Source: Chelonoidis abingdonii
Lineage: Eukaryota > Chordata > Testudines > Testudinidae
Length of the DNA: 64,000 bases
NCBI RefSeq assembly: GCF_003597395.2
Contig: NC_133770.1
Coordinates: forward strand, 14,340,838 to 14,404,837
Direction of reading: 5' to 3'
In this document: one piece after another, positions 10,195-20,715 of the stretch
Position numbering within the stretch: position 1 is the stretch's first letter
How the letters are laid out: every line of letters starts with the position of its first letter
The notes under the pieces: model-generated
The model's database searches: none
What the model saw: only the letters and a program-made list of their open reading frames with translations
Told to the model about the DNA's origin: nothing
Made by a program: the position numbers and the translations under genes

Positions 10195-10800
10195 AATGGA
10201 TAAAATTAGAAGTTATGAAATGCATACAATTGATGAGGGAAGCTAAGGATATCATGATTGGTAGGGTTAAGGACAGTAAGGAGGTGTTTTTATGCATATT
10301 AGGAACAGTAAAATGTCTTTATGTGTGTTAGCAATAGTATAGGCCCATTACTAAATGGAGATGGTAGAATTGTTAATAATGATGCAGAAAAGGCAAATGT
10401 GTTCAACAGATATTTCAGTTCTCTGTTTTGGAAGAATTGGGATGACGTACTTGTATCATATGAGGAGGAGGAAATACTTTCTGGACCCTTAGTAACGGAA
10501 AAGGATTTTAGATGATATCCATTAGGGATAAACATTTCTAAATCAGCAGGCACAAATAACTTCCCTCAAGAGTCCTAAAAGAGTTGGCTGAGGCCTGTTG
10601 ATGTTAATTTTTAATAAATCTTAGAATACTGTGGAAATTCCTGAAGATCAGAAGAATGTTAATGTTATGCCAGTATTCAAAATGGGCAAGTAAGAAGACC
10701 AGTTTAGCCTGACATCAAACCCAGGCAAAATAATGGAAAAGCTAATATAGAACTCAATTGATAAAGAATGAGAGCATAAGGTCTAGATTCACTTATTCTT
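10195..10800 (+). mobile_element. Old CR1-type LINE fragment, upstream of reverse transcriptase
   Basis: Frames give MREAKDIMIGRVKDSKEVF (10225-10285), then IGPLLNGDGRIVNNDAEKAN and VFNRYFSSLF (10339-10430). Next come KSAGTN and later KANVTP-like and PVSL-like remnants to about 10740. These are in the order of the CR1 segment between endonuclease and reverse transcriptase. Frameshifts and stops separate the pieces, so this is an old copy, clearly more decayed than the CR1 at 4632. Confidence 0.7.
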
Positions 10801-10801
10801 G

Positions 10802-10803
<2 letters not shown>

Positions 10804-10849
<46 letters not shown>
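10804..10849. repeat. (TG)n microsatellite
   Basis: Over 20 uninterrupted TG repeats, sitting inside the old LINE. Likely length-polymorphic. Confidence 0.95.
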
Positions 10850-10850
<1 letters not shown>

Positions 10851-10965
10851 TAGATGACTTCTTCAAGTCCCTTCCGGCCTTACATTTCTATGATTCTGTG
10901 CTAGATGTAATTAATGATAGTCAATATGATTTTATGGAAAAAAGGTATTCTTCTTCAAATAGTGT
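10850..10965 (+). mobile_element. CR1-type 3' tail and internal scrap
   Basis: TTAGATGACTTCTTCAAGTC ... ACATTTCTATGATTCTGTG (to about 10901) is a diverged CR1 tail. It is followed by a scrap encoding NDSQYDFMEKR, which resembles a more upstream CR1 segment. The order is scrambled, suggesting rearrangement or two insertions. Confidence 0.55.
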
Positions 10966-11353
10966 TCCTATGGGTAATCCACTATAGGTGTGCTTGCATC
11001 CCTGTGCTGCTGATTGGAGAACTTTGGTAGCAGTTTCCATTAGGCCACACATGCACTGTCTCTCCTTGTACCCCGCCATGAGGCTAACCAGCATGCACAT
11101 GCTAACTCCATTCAGTTCCTTTTCATTCGCCCCTGACTAAGGATTGAACTATTCACAGTCCGTTAGGTCCACTTTCACTTTTGCATTTCCATAGTTAGTT
11201 AGTCTATTCGGACTTAGTTTTTAGTGTAGTTGTAGTTTTTCTTTCTCTTTCTTAGAGTTTTCTCTCCGAAAAAAACAAAACAAAAGACCCCTTCCTCCCC
11301 ACCCCCCACTTTTTTCTCATTGGGGGCCCATCCTCAGTGGGATAAGTCCAGTT

Positions 11354-11476
11354 CACTGAGTTTCAAGAAGTGCATCACCTGCAAAGAGGCTATCTCTGTT
11401 GCAAACAAGCACTCCTGGTACATAAGCTACCTTGGAGAAGGCCACATTTCACAAAAGTGTGGTCTGTGCTAGCAAA
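11354..11476 (+). pseudogene. DIRS gag, zinc-knuckle-like N-terminal segment
   Basis: A frame gives CITCKEAISVANKHSW, then LGEGHISQKCGLC, a Cys-x2-Cys ... His ... Cys-x2-Cys arrangement typical of the DIRS gag start. It then reads into a stop. In the family this protein packages RNA; here it is not translatable. Confidence 0.6.
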
Positions 11477-12399
11477 CCAGGCCCAGGCCTCGCAAGGATA
11501 GGGAACTGAGAAAGGAAATGGCCCTCTGACCCTCTCTGGACCTGTACCAAGCATCAACTGGCAGACTTGAGTCTTCCCCACAGCCATCAACATCTAAAGG
11601 CTGTGGGTCAAAGAAACCAGCCACTGACCCCTCTCATAAGTCATCGAAAAAGAGAGCGGGATGTCCCCACAGTGAGCCCCGGCTAGCCGCAAATGATCTC
11701 CAGCATGCTTGTTATCCACTGAATCCTCAGTACCATTGGCACCAAGACAATCCTGGCCTAGTCCCTCAGATTATGATCTACAGTGGCAGGTACCATTGAT
11801 ACTGACACCAGTCAACAGCACCGAATGATAAGGAGAGCAGTAAGCACTCCTCTAAGAAGACATTGCCGATATGTGATACTCGATCGGTACCATCATCGAT
11901 GCCCCAGCCAGTACCAAAGTGATTGATGTGGGCAAGATCTCCATGTGTCCCCCTACCCCCGCTGCCACCAGTAGCAATGAGTCTGTCAGTACTGCTGGAA
12001 TTCTAGTGCTCAAGGGACCTATATGTATCTGACATACTGGAGTCTCCTCTTTTCAGTACTGGAACCTCTGTACCGAGTCTTTGTCTAGCACGGGAGTCTT
12101 CTCTACTCTCAAATGTGGACCTGGATACCGAACCAGATGAAGCAGTATCACAATACTCCTCCCAAGCTCCTTATGGTGCCATTACCGACAGGCCCTCAAG
12201 CATATCCTCAGATGGCCCCACCACTGCCATCTTGGTATGGGCAACCATGAGCACCGCCTCCAAGCTCTATGCCACCACCACCCCAGTGGCCATACTAGTA
12301 CCCTTGGACTGCATATTGCCACCATGCCTTGACCAAGAACCCTCGAGATGCACCCCCTCGGCTGCAGCATCCAGAGCTTCGGAACCTCCAGAAGAAATC

Positions 12400-13355
12400 A
12401 TGGAGGAATGAGAGGGTGGTGTTGAGGAAGAGATGATGCTGAGGACCATATCCTCCTCCTCCCCAGATGAAGCCATCATGCCTCCTGCACCATCTATGGC
12501 TGATGACTTTCACATCTTCCAGGATCTAATGAAGACAGTGGCAGACACTCTTCAAATACTGCTAGAAGTAGTCAAGGATACCTACCACAGATTTCCTGAC
12601 ATACTCCATTCATTCTCATCCTCAAAAATTGCCCTACCTATGAAAGAGGCTCTTCTGGACCCCACAAAAACCATTTGGCAGACACCAGCATTGGTTTCAC
12701 ATTCCTGTAAGCGGGTGGACAAAAAATATTATGTCCCAGTGGGGGAGACTGAATTCCTCTTCTCCCACCCTCCATCTGACTCCATTGTGGTGGACGCCGT
12801 TAATTCCCATGGCCCTCAACACCAGAGGAGGTCCACTCCCTACAATATGAACTGGAAGCGTTGGAACCTTTTTGGGAGGAAAACGTACTCCTCAGTCATG
12901 GTGCAGTTTCGAATTGCCAATTAACAAACTCTCATGGTGAAATATGACTACATAAATTATTTGAAATGGGACAACTTTATTTGAACAGCTGCCCAACTTG
13001 CACTACAACCAATTTAAAGCCTCATCCAAGAGTGAGAGTTAGTGGCCAAGATGATGCTACAATCTGCCCTTGACATAGCTAGCACAGCGGCCAGGTCCAC
13101 TTCTACCTGGTTAGGCGACATGTGTCATATTTACATCTGTTGGACTTCCTGAAGAAGGTGCAGTCGACCATTGAAGACCTTCTCTTTGAAGGCACTAAGC
13201 TCTGATGTCTCTCTTCACACCCTAAAGGATTCTAGGGCCACTCTCCACTCACTGGGCATCTACATGCCAGGACAAAAGAGGAAATTTAGTTTGCAACTCC
13301 AGCACAAATCACGTACTCCCCAATGCCGAACCCAGAGCTACTACAAGCCATAGAA
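12400..13355 (+). pseudogene. DIRS gag, conserved central and C-terminal region
   Basis: The open stretch 12433-12924 holds SSSSPDEA, then KTIWQTPA, KKYYVPVG, LFSHPPSDSIVVDAVN and LFGRKTYSS, ending QFRIAN before a stop. A second piece at 13171-13353 has LHTLKDSRATLHSLGIY. These follow the gag order I know for turtle DIRS elements. Several stops and shifts lie between, so it is a pseudogene. Upstream, 12115-12411 is a Ser/Pro/Thr-rich linker. Confidence 0.65.
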
Positions 13356-13825
13356 AAAGAAAACTAAGTTCTGGAGGTGTAAACCATCTGGCCCGCAATC
13401 TTCCATATCCCAGACATCCACTTCGAAACACCAATTTTGATGTGTTGGTCGAGGTGTCGATAGACCACTAGCCCCCAACCGCTACAGCTGACCACCCCAA
13501 TTCACCCATTTGGCCACCCTCTGGTAAAGTTCTGCAGCACCTGGGAATGCATAACATCAGATCGATGGGTCTTAGAGATCATTTTCAAGGGGTGCTCTGT
13601 CCATTTTACATGGGGCATATGGCAGCAGGCACAGTGGTGATACCACATGCCAGGCTTCAATGCAATCCTTCCAGATGTGGTTCAGCTCAGTTCAGAAACA
13701 GACTCGACAAACCCCTGTCACTACCCACCAGAGTCAAAAACCACTTAGACTGGTGGAAGGACCCAGCGAATGTTTGCAAAGGGATCACCTGATCGCAAAC
13801 CCCTCACTGCCCGTCATTGCTTCCA

Positions 13826-14224
13826 CCAAGATCAGAAGTAGGCCTGATGCTATTCAACATTTTCCTCAATGATCTGGAAGTAAATATAAAACCATTGCTG
13901 ATAAAATATACAGATGACATAAAGATTAGTGGAAAGGTAAATAATGATAAGACTAAGGGTAGTGATAAAGAGCAATATGGATCGCTTGTAAGCTGGGCCC
14001 ATTCAAATAAAATGTATTTTAATACAGCCAAATGCAAAGCTATACATCCAGGAACAAAGAATGCAGGCCATACGTACAGAATGGGGGACAGGAGCTTGGA
14101 AAGCAGTGATTCTGAAAAGTATTTAGGGGTCTCGGTGCACAAGCAAGCGGACATGAGTTCCCAGTGCAATGCTGTGGCAAAGAGGGAAGATGTGATCCTT
14201 GGACGTATAGACTCTATGACCTAA
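13826..14224 (+). pseudogene. LINE reverse transcriptase fragment with intact YTDD
   Basis: About 133 codons of a CR1/L3-type reverse transcriptase: LMLFNIFLNDLE, then KYTDDIKISG, SWAHSNKMYFNTAKCK, EKYLGVSVHKQADMSSQC and VAKREDVILG. The catalytic Tyr-x-Asp-Asp motif is intact at 13907-13918. The piece lacks motif A and any tail, and abuts the DIRS remnant on its left. More diverged from the CR1 at 4632 than the other CR1 copies are, so probably an older subfamily. Confidence 0.8.
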
Positions 14225-14235
14225 ATCTAAACTGA

Positions 14236-14350
14236 GCTCCTGCATAACGCAGGCCACAGCCTTTCACCCCGTAATTTCTGTATCAGGCCCATAACTCCAG
14301 TTTGACCTATAGAATATCTTTTAGCAAGACATCCAGTCTTGATTTAAAGA
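14236..14350 (+). repeat. Dispersed repeat 'B', second part
   Basis: CTCCTGCATAACGCAGGCC, then TTTCACCCCGTAATTTCTG and TTTTAGCAAGACATCCAGTC. The first block matches 49690-49710 (TTCCTGCATAACACAGG). I remember this as a widespread sauropsid repeat but cannot name it with certainty. Confidence 0.45.
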
Positions 14351-14399
14351 CAAAGATCTGAGAGCTCTTCACAAATATTAACCACTGTTTCCTCTCAAC

Positions 14400-14520
14400 C
14401 CTCCCTGTGACAAGTATTATCCCCTTCTTAAAGACAGGGAAACTGAAGCAGTATAGCGGGTATGAGTTTGGCCCTGGATAGCATAGTGAAATGAATTCAC
14501 AGCTAGGTAAAACCTGATGG
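14400..14520 (-). mobile_element. Possible MIR-like SINE, weak
   Basis: GTATTATCCCCTTCTTAAAGACAGGGAAACTGAAGC reads, reversed, as the MIR core end. The rest is too changed. Confidence 0.4.
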
Positions 14521-15177
14521 ATATCTGAGCACCTATGAGGGTAACCAGTGTTTGTTTCTCTGACTTGCATCTGCATTCATCCAAAGGTCTTCAATGTTGG
14601 CAAAAGCCTTTCTCTATTCCTGATGGGCATTTTTCAGGCCATCTCATATTTCATTTTAATTTTGTATGGTTGGATGGGATTCTCCCTTGCTAACTTGAGT
14701 GGGAGTTGTGTGGCTAGATTTCGTGCAACTCTCTGAAGACTGAGACGAGTGAGCCTGTTGGGTGGCTCTCTGGAGTCCTAGCAGCTGCTTGGAACTGCAT
14801 TCATGCTGGTTGGGGTCCTTGCAGGGCACTTGTCATCGGAGCACAGACCAAATTGCCTTCCTGGTGTGAACAAGGAATGGTGGGAGTGGTGAATGGATAG
14901 TGCTGGCTGGCAGCATTGGCTCTTTCTCCAAACAACCCTTGTGGGTCAGAGTGGAACCTGCACTCAGGAGAAAGAGAGAGATCAGGAATAACCCCTTGCA
15001 GCCAGGAAGAGAAGAGGATGAATTTAGAGCTAGTCAGAAAATGAAGGGGTTTCCTTAGAAAATTTGGGTTTTTTAAAGTTAAAATTTGAATACCAAACCA
15101 CCAAATATTTTGATTAGGAAATGTTTCCGTGGTGCCTTATGGGAGTTATAATTTGGGTGCTTCATACTCCCTTTGTC
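14521..15177. other. No recognised feature
   Basis: Unassigned. 15017-15115 is rich in AAATTT-type words and may be a decayed AT-rich repeat. Confidence 0.4.
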
Positions 15178-15290
15178 TATAGGCTGGGCACAGAGATTTT
15201 AAGTAATTTGCTCAAGTTTACCTGAGGAGGCAATGCAAAGTTTGGAATAGAAACCGGGAGTCCTGACTGCCAATCCCTGTTCAAATCAGT
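15178..15290 (-). mobile_element. MIR-like SINE fragment
   Basis: AAGTAATTTGCTCAAGTTTACC, then TGGAATAGAAACCGGGAGTC, read reversed as the tRNA-head to core part of MIR. Confidence 0.5.
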
Positions 15291-15492
15291 CAACAATGGT
15301 ACTTCCACCCTCAGGCAAGAAAATGTTCCCGGTGGTGTATCCTCAGTAAAAATTATCTATGCTTCTTGGACAAAACATGCACTGATGAAGGGGTCGAGGA
15401 GAGACTTTCCTCGACCCTGCCCACATTAAAATGAGCTATGATCATTCTGGTGCCTGGATTGGCAACAAGAGGTAACTAGATAGAGTGGTCTA

Positions 15493-15552
15493 GATCCTCT
15501 GCTGGCGTACATCAGCACAGCTCCATTGGCTTCACTAGCTGAGGATCTGGCC
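15493..15552. mobile_element. Short palindromic MITE
   Basis: AGATCCTCTGCTGGCGTA faces TTCACTAGCTGAGGATCTGG, with GCTCCATTGGCTT in the centre. Ends pair over CCAGATCCTC/ GAGGATCTGG with small changes. Confidence 0.5.
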
Positions 15553-15555
15553 CAA

Positions 15556-16679
15556 TATTCCAGCAAAGTCCCTTTCAGACTTGGGAGTACAGAAGGAACA
15601 CAATATGCTAAGATGCTGCTGTTGGGGCACATCAGGACTGTGATTTTGTAACAAGCTTCCAGTAGATCATTTATTTATACACGGTACAGAGAGAAGTAGG
15701 CCAAGGAGAGAGCCCAGAGCGACATCCATGGCTACATGTTGCTAGGCAGGTTTCTGTATTGCAAGATCCCATCTTATCACAAACTCAGCTGTATGTCCAA
15801 GGGGCACCTTACTTGCCCCAAGCTATCGTTCTGAGTCTTGCAAGGAGCCAAGGGATCATTTAATGACAAAGTTTTCCTTTGCTCACTATTAAACACACCA
15901 AGCCCCTGCCAGATTAGTCTGAGAACTATGAATTACAGGGGGGCAACCAGGGGGAAATTAATCCAAGAAGCAATTGTACACTAAACAGGCGTGTAAGTGA
16001 AGATGAGGACCAGTGTATATTCCACCATTGCTATCCAGGTATAGCAGAGCTGGAGTAGGGAGGATGGTAGCAATATGTAGGAGCTATTGAACTGAACTCC
16101 GATAACAGATGGACACAGGCCAATATCCATCTTGAAGAAATAATACCACACACTAGTGGAAAGTTACATTTGAATGAGGAAGCATGACAACATTTTGGCA
16201 GAACACTGTATCTGCAAATACCCAGCATCTGTAAATCTCACGCTGGATGCTTTTGATGTACAAGAGTTTTCAACTGTTTTTTGGAAAGTAAAATGATGAT
16301 CGTTGAGGTGCTGGCAGACAATGAAAAGGGTTGCTAAGGGTTTTTTTTTGGTTTTTGTATGTGCACAAGTTGGGTTCCAACAGATATAAAATAATTGATT
16401 GAATTAGCTACAGAATGCAGTTCGAAGGTCGTTTGGTGTGAGTCAAGAGAAGCTATTGCAATGTTTTCTTTATGCAGCCCAGGCTGGAGATTTTAGGATT
16501 TTCCAAATGCCTTGTGTTTCCCATGTTGGGTTGCGGCTTCTTTGTGTTGCCATTTCAGTTTTTAACCTTATCTTGAGAGTCAAGGATTTTGTATTGCTGC
16601 AGTAATTTAACCAGTGCTTCCTTGGTTTTCTGGTCCAGATTCTAATCTTTAAGATTGCTCATCTCCATTAATACTTATG
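15556..16679. other. No recognised feature
   Basis: About 1.1 kb unassigned. A poly-T run at 16341-16349 is the only simple feature. Confidence 0.45.
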
Positions 16680-16687
16680 GGTTAGAT

Positions 16688-17039
16688 CAGTGGTCCCCAA
16701 CCTTTTCAGCTGGCGAGCACCAGTCGAAGGACCACTGTGGCAGTGGAGCACCCACCGAAATGCCACCGAATTTCGGCGGCATTTCAGCGACGACGCCTCT
16801 CAATGACGTCGCTTGCCGTTGACAAGCAACGTCATCGAGAGGCATTCCCGCCGAAATTCGGGAGCGATGCCTCTCGATGACATCGCTTGTCGGCGACAAG
16901 CATCGTCATCAAGAGGCGTCCGCGCCGAAATGCCGCTGTGGCATTTTGGTGGGTGCTCTCCTGGGGGCCAGGACGCGGGCACATTAATATGCCTCCACGG
17001 GTGCCATGGCGCCCGTGGGCACCGCATTGGGGACCCCTG
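16688..17039. mobile_element. Non-autonomous hAT, 352 bp, with tandem hairpins
   Basis: Ends CAGTGGTCCCCAA and TTGGGGACCCCTG form hAT-type terminal repeats. The flanks GGTTAGAT at 16680-16687 and 17040-17047 are an exact 8-bp TSD, which fixes both ends. No transposase is encoded, so it needed one in trans. The interior has two successive fold-back units, each opening GCCTCTC and closing GAGAGGC or AAGAGGC. The open frames that cross it are artefacts of this structure. Confidence 0.92.
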
Positions 17040-17047
17040 GGTTAGAT

Positions 17048-18031
17048 TGTGCTTTGATGCTGTGCCCTAGGTAAGGGGTGGTACAGACAGGGGCAATGCA
17101 GGGAAGGAAACATTCCACAGAGACCATGTTCCATGTGGCAGCAGTCTGTGCTTACCCATACCAGTAGCACAATACTGCTTCTTTTGCCCATAGCTCATCC
17201 ACTCGGGATAGGATGGGGAGCATTAGCTCCTATACTCCTGGGAGCGTGCCCAGGTGTCCAGTTTTCAACCAGAACACCTGGTCAAAAAGATATCCTGGCA
17301 GCCCTGGTCAGCACTGCTGACTGGGCCATTGAATGTCCAGTTGGTGGTGCCGCGCAGTGGGGCTGGCAGGTCCCCTGCTAGCTGTCGCGTGGCTCCCAGG
17401 AAGCAGTCAGCATGTCTGGCTCTTATGCTTAGGGGCAGCCAAGGGGCTCCGTGTGCTGCCTTCGCCCCAGCTCCCACTGGCTGGGCTGGGTCAGGGCAGG
17501 GGATGAACTAGTGCGACTCGCGAGCGCTCGGCAGGCAGCCATTGAGGGGTCGTGGTGTGTGCCTCTCCTGCTGCTGCCAGCTCACTTCTCCTCCTCGCAC
17601 TCCTCTTGTGGCTGGGCTTGAGCTGCGGGTGCGTGCCCCTGTGGTGACCCACAGTCTGTATCCCCATCTCCGAGTGCTGGGAATGGGGCTGCTGGAGGGG
17701 AGGGGAGGAGAACGAGACCAGAGTCGGCCCTGTGGGTGGGAGAGGGACCCGAGCTGCAGAAAGCAGTGAGCCAGGTGACTTATCCAGAGCAGAGGTCCCC
17801 CCCCCACTCCACTGCCATCAGCCCCCTCTCCACTGCATATACTCTTCTGCCTGGCCATATGAGGGAAAGGTGCTGACCCAGGGAGAGCCCAGGCTCTGTT
17901 AAGAAGCAGCAGGCACATGGCAAGCCAGGAGCTGCAGAGAAGAACCCCCAGTAACTGTATGCAGAGCCGTGTGTGGATCAGACTGTGAGTGCCAGACACT
18001 ACAGCTGGGGGCAGGTCTGTGTGGGACTTGT
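17048..18031. repeat. GC-rich repeat mosaic, unclassified
   Basis: GC-rich stretch with a short palindrome at 17250-17281 (CCAGGTGT ... ACACCTGG). The part from about 17250 to 17500 resembles a common turtle repeat that begins with this palindrome. CpG appears often at 17350-17620. It could be a decayed transposon or, less likely, a CpG island. Minus-strand frames of up to 239 codons cross it and the adjacent hAT, and have no motif. Confidence 0.4.
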
Positions 18032-18039
18032 GGGGGAAC

Positions 18040-18302
18040 CAGGGCCGGCTCCAGGCACCAGCCCAGCAAGCAAGTGCTGGGGGCAGCCAACAGAGAGGGG
18101 CAGCATGTCCGGCTCTTCGGTGGCAATTCAGCGGCGGGTCCCTCAATCCCCCTCGGAGCGAAGGACCAGCCGCCAAATTGCCGCCGAAGACTGAAGAGGT
18201 GGCGGTAGAGCTGCAGATTGCGATCATTTTTTTTCGTTTGGTTGGGGTTTTTTGTTTGTTTTTTTGCTGCTTGGGGCAGCAAAAACCCTGGAGTCAGTCC
18301 TG
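18040..18302. mobile_element. Non-autonomous hAT, 263 bp (CAGGGCCGGCTCCAGG family)
   Basis: Starts CAGGGCCGGCTCCAGG and ends CCTGGAGTCAGTCCTG. Flanks GGGGGAAC (18032-18039) and GGGGGAGC (18303-18310) match at seven of eight bases. The same length and ends are found at 26107-26369, and a shorter relative lies at 37852-38023. Confidence 0.85.
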
Positions 18303-18310
18303 GGGGGAGC

Positions 18311-18957
18311 AGCAGTAGCTGAGCAAGGAGCCAATGCAGAGGTGCCCCAATGAGAGACGCTGGCTGAGCCTGGCTTGGAAACCAAAAGGCTCCTATTTGA
18401 GTAAAGACTGGGCTGGAGAGGGCACCCCAGGCACTAGGCCTGAAGAGCCCTGACTCTTGACTGGACTGCCCCAGGGGCCCAAACAGGAACCGCTATCACT
18501 CACTTAGAACTATAACTATTTAAGCCTTTGTACCAGGGTATTTGCAACTGTCACTTTCCTGACAGCTCTGGTAAAATACTCTTTCCCTTAGCCATGTGTC
18601 TGAGTGATTATTGGGACCCACCAGGGATACAGCCTACAAGGCGTAACTTTTCTGAAGCTCCTACAGTGTTTGCCGCCGCGTCACGTATACCTGGCATGCT
18701 ACCGGCACCCTAGAGCTTTGGTGTACTCCAACACTGAGCAGCCTCAACAGTTATGTAAGAAACAGTTCTCTGCCTCACAGGGTACCGTGCAGATGGATTA
18801 ATGTTTTTAACACACTCCAAATGTGTAAAGAGCTGGGTAGTGTGATTGCTGATACTGGCATCTTTCAAAAGGGGCCTAACATAATTAGGCATCCAACTCC
18901 GACTGAGTTGGGTGCCTGGTTCTGTTAAACCACTTTGAAAACCTCCTCCTAAATATT
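18311..18957. other. No recognised feature
   Basis: Unassigned sequence. Confidence 0.4.
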
Positions 18958-19425
18958 AATAAATGCAGCCACTTCTAGGGTGAGATGCAGAAACTGTTCA
19001 GTTGTGCACAATATAAAACTGTTCAGGATGGCAAGTGCAGAAGAATCCAGTTGAAACTGCTCCTGGAGTTTAGGCAGGCAGAATGCAATTACCCAAACTG
19101 GAAGGTAGCCAGGACTCCAGGGTTAAACAGCCTCTTCTGAGTAGTGTCATGGGATTATTTTAATGTATTGCATATTTATGCAAATATGTGCAATAATGCA
19201 TACATTTGACATGGGCCACTACAAAACGTTGCATGGGTCATATTAAAATGACACTTTTAATATCATTCTTTAGTGTTGGGAGTGTACAGAATAGAGTGGA
19301 AATACCACGTGGTAATTTTTGGGCAAGACATCAGCCTAACGCCCCACTTCACACAGATGGTGCCCTGGGCACCTTGGTGAGCCCAAGTGCTCAGTACCTC
19401 TCATTTCATCTAAAAGATGGAAGGC
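18958..19425 (+). repeat. Ancient dispersed repeat 'A', copy 2
   Basis: Starts AAATGCAGCCACTTCTAGGG, has TTCAGTTGTGCACAATATAA and GCAGAATGCAATTACCC. It may extend to CTCATTTCATCTAAAAGATGG near 19400. Collinear with 1458-1625 and 58467-58640. Confidence 0.5.
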
Positions 19426-19427
19426 CT

Positions 19428-19500
19428 GATTCTCCCCTGCCTTGTGCTCTGTGCAGGTATTGAGCCCTTTGCCAGGTGGGTGTAAAATGCTATTAGATCA
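19428..19500. mobile_element. MITE-like fragment
   Basis: CTGATTCTCCCCTGCCTTG, then AGGTGGGTGTAAAATGCTA. Same plan as 8067-8142. Confidence 0.4.
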
Positions 19501-19614
19501 GAATGGGAGCTCTTTACACAGGTGCACATGACTACATGAGGGGAAGACAGGCTCGGTACCCAGCAACACGTGCTCCCTAATGCTATAGTGGGGCCTGACT
19601 CAGAGAGAAAATGA

Positions 19615-19815
19615 TAATAATTTAATACTACCTAGCCTTTAGATAGGACTTTTCAGCTCAAGAGGTCCCAGCACTTTACATAGGAGGGGAACAACATTAG
19701 CCTCATTTTACATATAGGGAAACCAGAGCACAAGAAGATGAAGTGACAAAGCCAGAACTAGAACCTAGTTCTGCTGAGTCCCTGGCCAGAATGCTAGCTG
19801 CTCGGCTACCCTACT
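19615..19815 (-). mobile_element. MIR-like SINE
   Basis: CACTTTACATAGGAGGGGAA, then CATTTTACATATAGGGAAACC, then GAACCTAGTTCTGCTGAGTC and a head-like GCTAGCTGCTCGGCTACC. Read reversed this is the head, core and tail of a MIR-type SINE, nearly full length. Confidence 0.65.
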
Positions 19816-20495
19816 GAGCTCCGCTCCCTGTAACATGCTAGGGTTTTTTTCTGGCAGCCTCTTGTAAAAAGACTGACGAGACCAGACCCTGCTTAGCGAC
19901 TGGACATGATAAGGATGTGCTAAGGCATGGGAACATTTTTAATCTCAAACAGAAATAAGGTATGGCACATCTACAATATATTGCAGCTTTACGGTAGAAG
20001 GAAATATGTAATTTAGAGTATATGCAAAAATCATACCAATGCCTGAGAAATCCTGCAATAACACATCCACTTGCTAATTCGAGTGGCATGAAATGTGAAA
20101 TATATTGTTAATCTAATTGTATTTTTATGCATACATACTCAATTCCCATTAGTGACAAAATTGTACTTGCTTTTGCCTAGAGGGAAAGAATTACTGGTGG
20201 ACAGTTTAATCAGGATGAAAGAAGGAAAATAAAATTAATGTAGCATGTGCTAGGCTCAGACATTGATGCTGGAAGAATGGTGACATCTTTGTTGAGTCAT
20301 GCTGGGTCATGTTTATTTTAAAATCTTGCAAATCAAGGTTAAATGATTCCAAACTAGAATCACAATCACCAGTTTAAGGACTGAGATTACAGGGAAAATA
20401 TTCACTGTTTGCCTAAGAGACCTTGTCAGCAGCCAATGGTTCAAAAAAGATGGGACGCAAAATACCAGTTCCACCCCTGTGTAATTCCATCAATG
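19816..20495. other. No recognised feature
   Basis: Unassigned sequence. Confidence 0.4.
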
Positions 20496-20715
20496 TGTTG
20501 TTTATTATTTATATTCGGATAGTGCGTAGAAGCCCCAGCTACAACTGGAGCCTCCTTGTCCTATTCTAGGCATTGTACAAACACACAGTAACAAGTAGCC
20601 TGTGCCCCATACTGAGAAGTGACTTGCTGAGGATGACCCAGCAGCAGCAGCAGCAGAGCTGAGCATATAACACAAGTCTCCAAGTCAAGCACCCTCTCCA
20701 CTAGATCACTGCCAT
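20496..20715 (-). mobile_element. tRNA-derived SINE, reversed, with a short (CAG)n
   Basis: TTATTTATATTCGGATAGTG, then CATTGTACAAACACACAGTA, then GAAGTGACTTGCTGAGGATG and CACCCTCTCCACTAGATCAC. Same order at 50380-50590, 52420-52560 and 59405-59530. A five-unit CAG run at about 20641-20657 lies in it. Confidence 0.6.

Larger units (their letters stand above)
10966..13800 (+). mobile_element. DIRS retrotransposon copy 1, gag kept, RT core missing
   Basis: A decayed DIRS element, a retroelement that integrates with a tyrosine recombinase. The left end (TTCCTATGGGTAATCCACTA, then GGTGTGCTTGCATCCC) is homologous to the inverted right end of DIRS copy 2 at 32883-32969. A gag-like region follows (11354-13355). 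The sequence then passes to a short segment from 13540 with HMAAGTVVIPHARL and LDWWKDPANVCKG, which in the family lies in the RNase H part. The catalytic reverse transcriptase and the recombinase are absent. The copy ends at about 13800, where a LINE begins. Confidence 0.7.

Noticed and set aside
10804..10849. Regulatory Z-DNA element
   Set aside because: A TG repeat can adopt such forms, but it is an ordinary microsatellite inside a dead LINE.
17508..18227. 239-codon minus-strand frame
   Set aside because: It crosses the end of a hAT element at 18040-18302 and a GC-rich repeat; no conserved motif.
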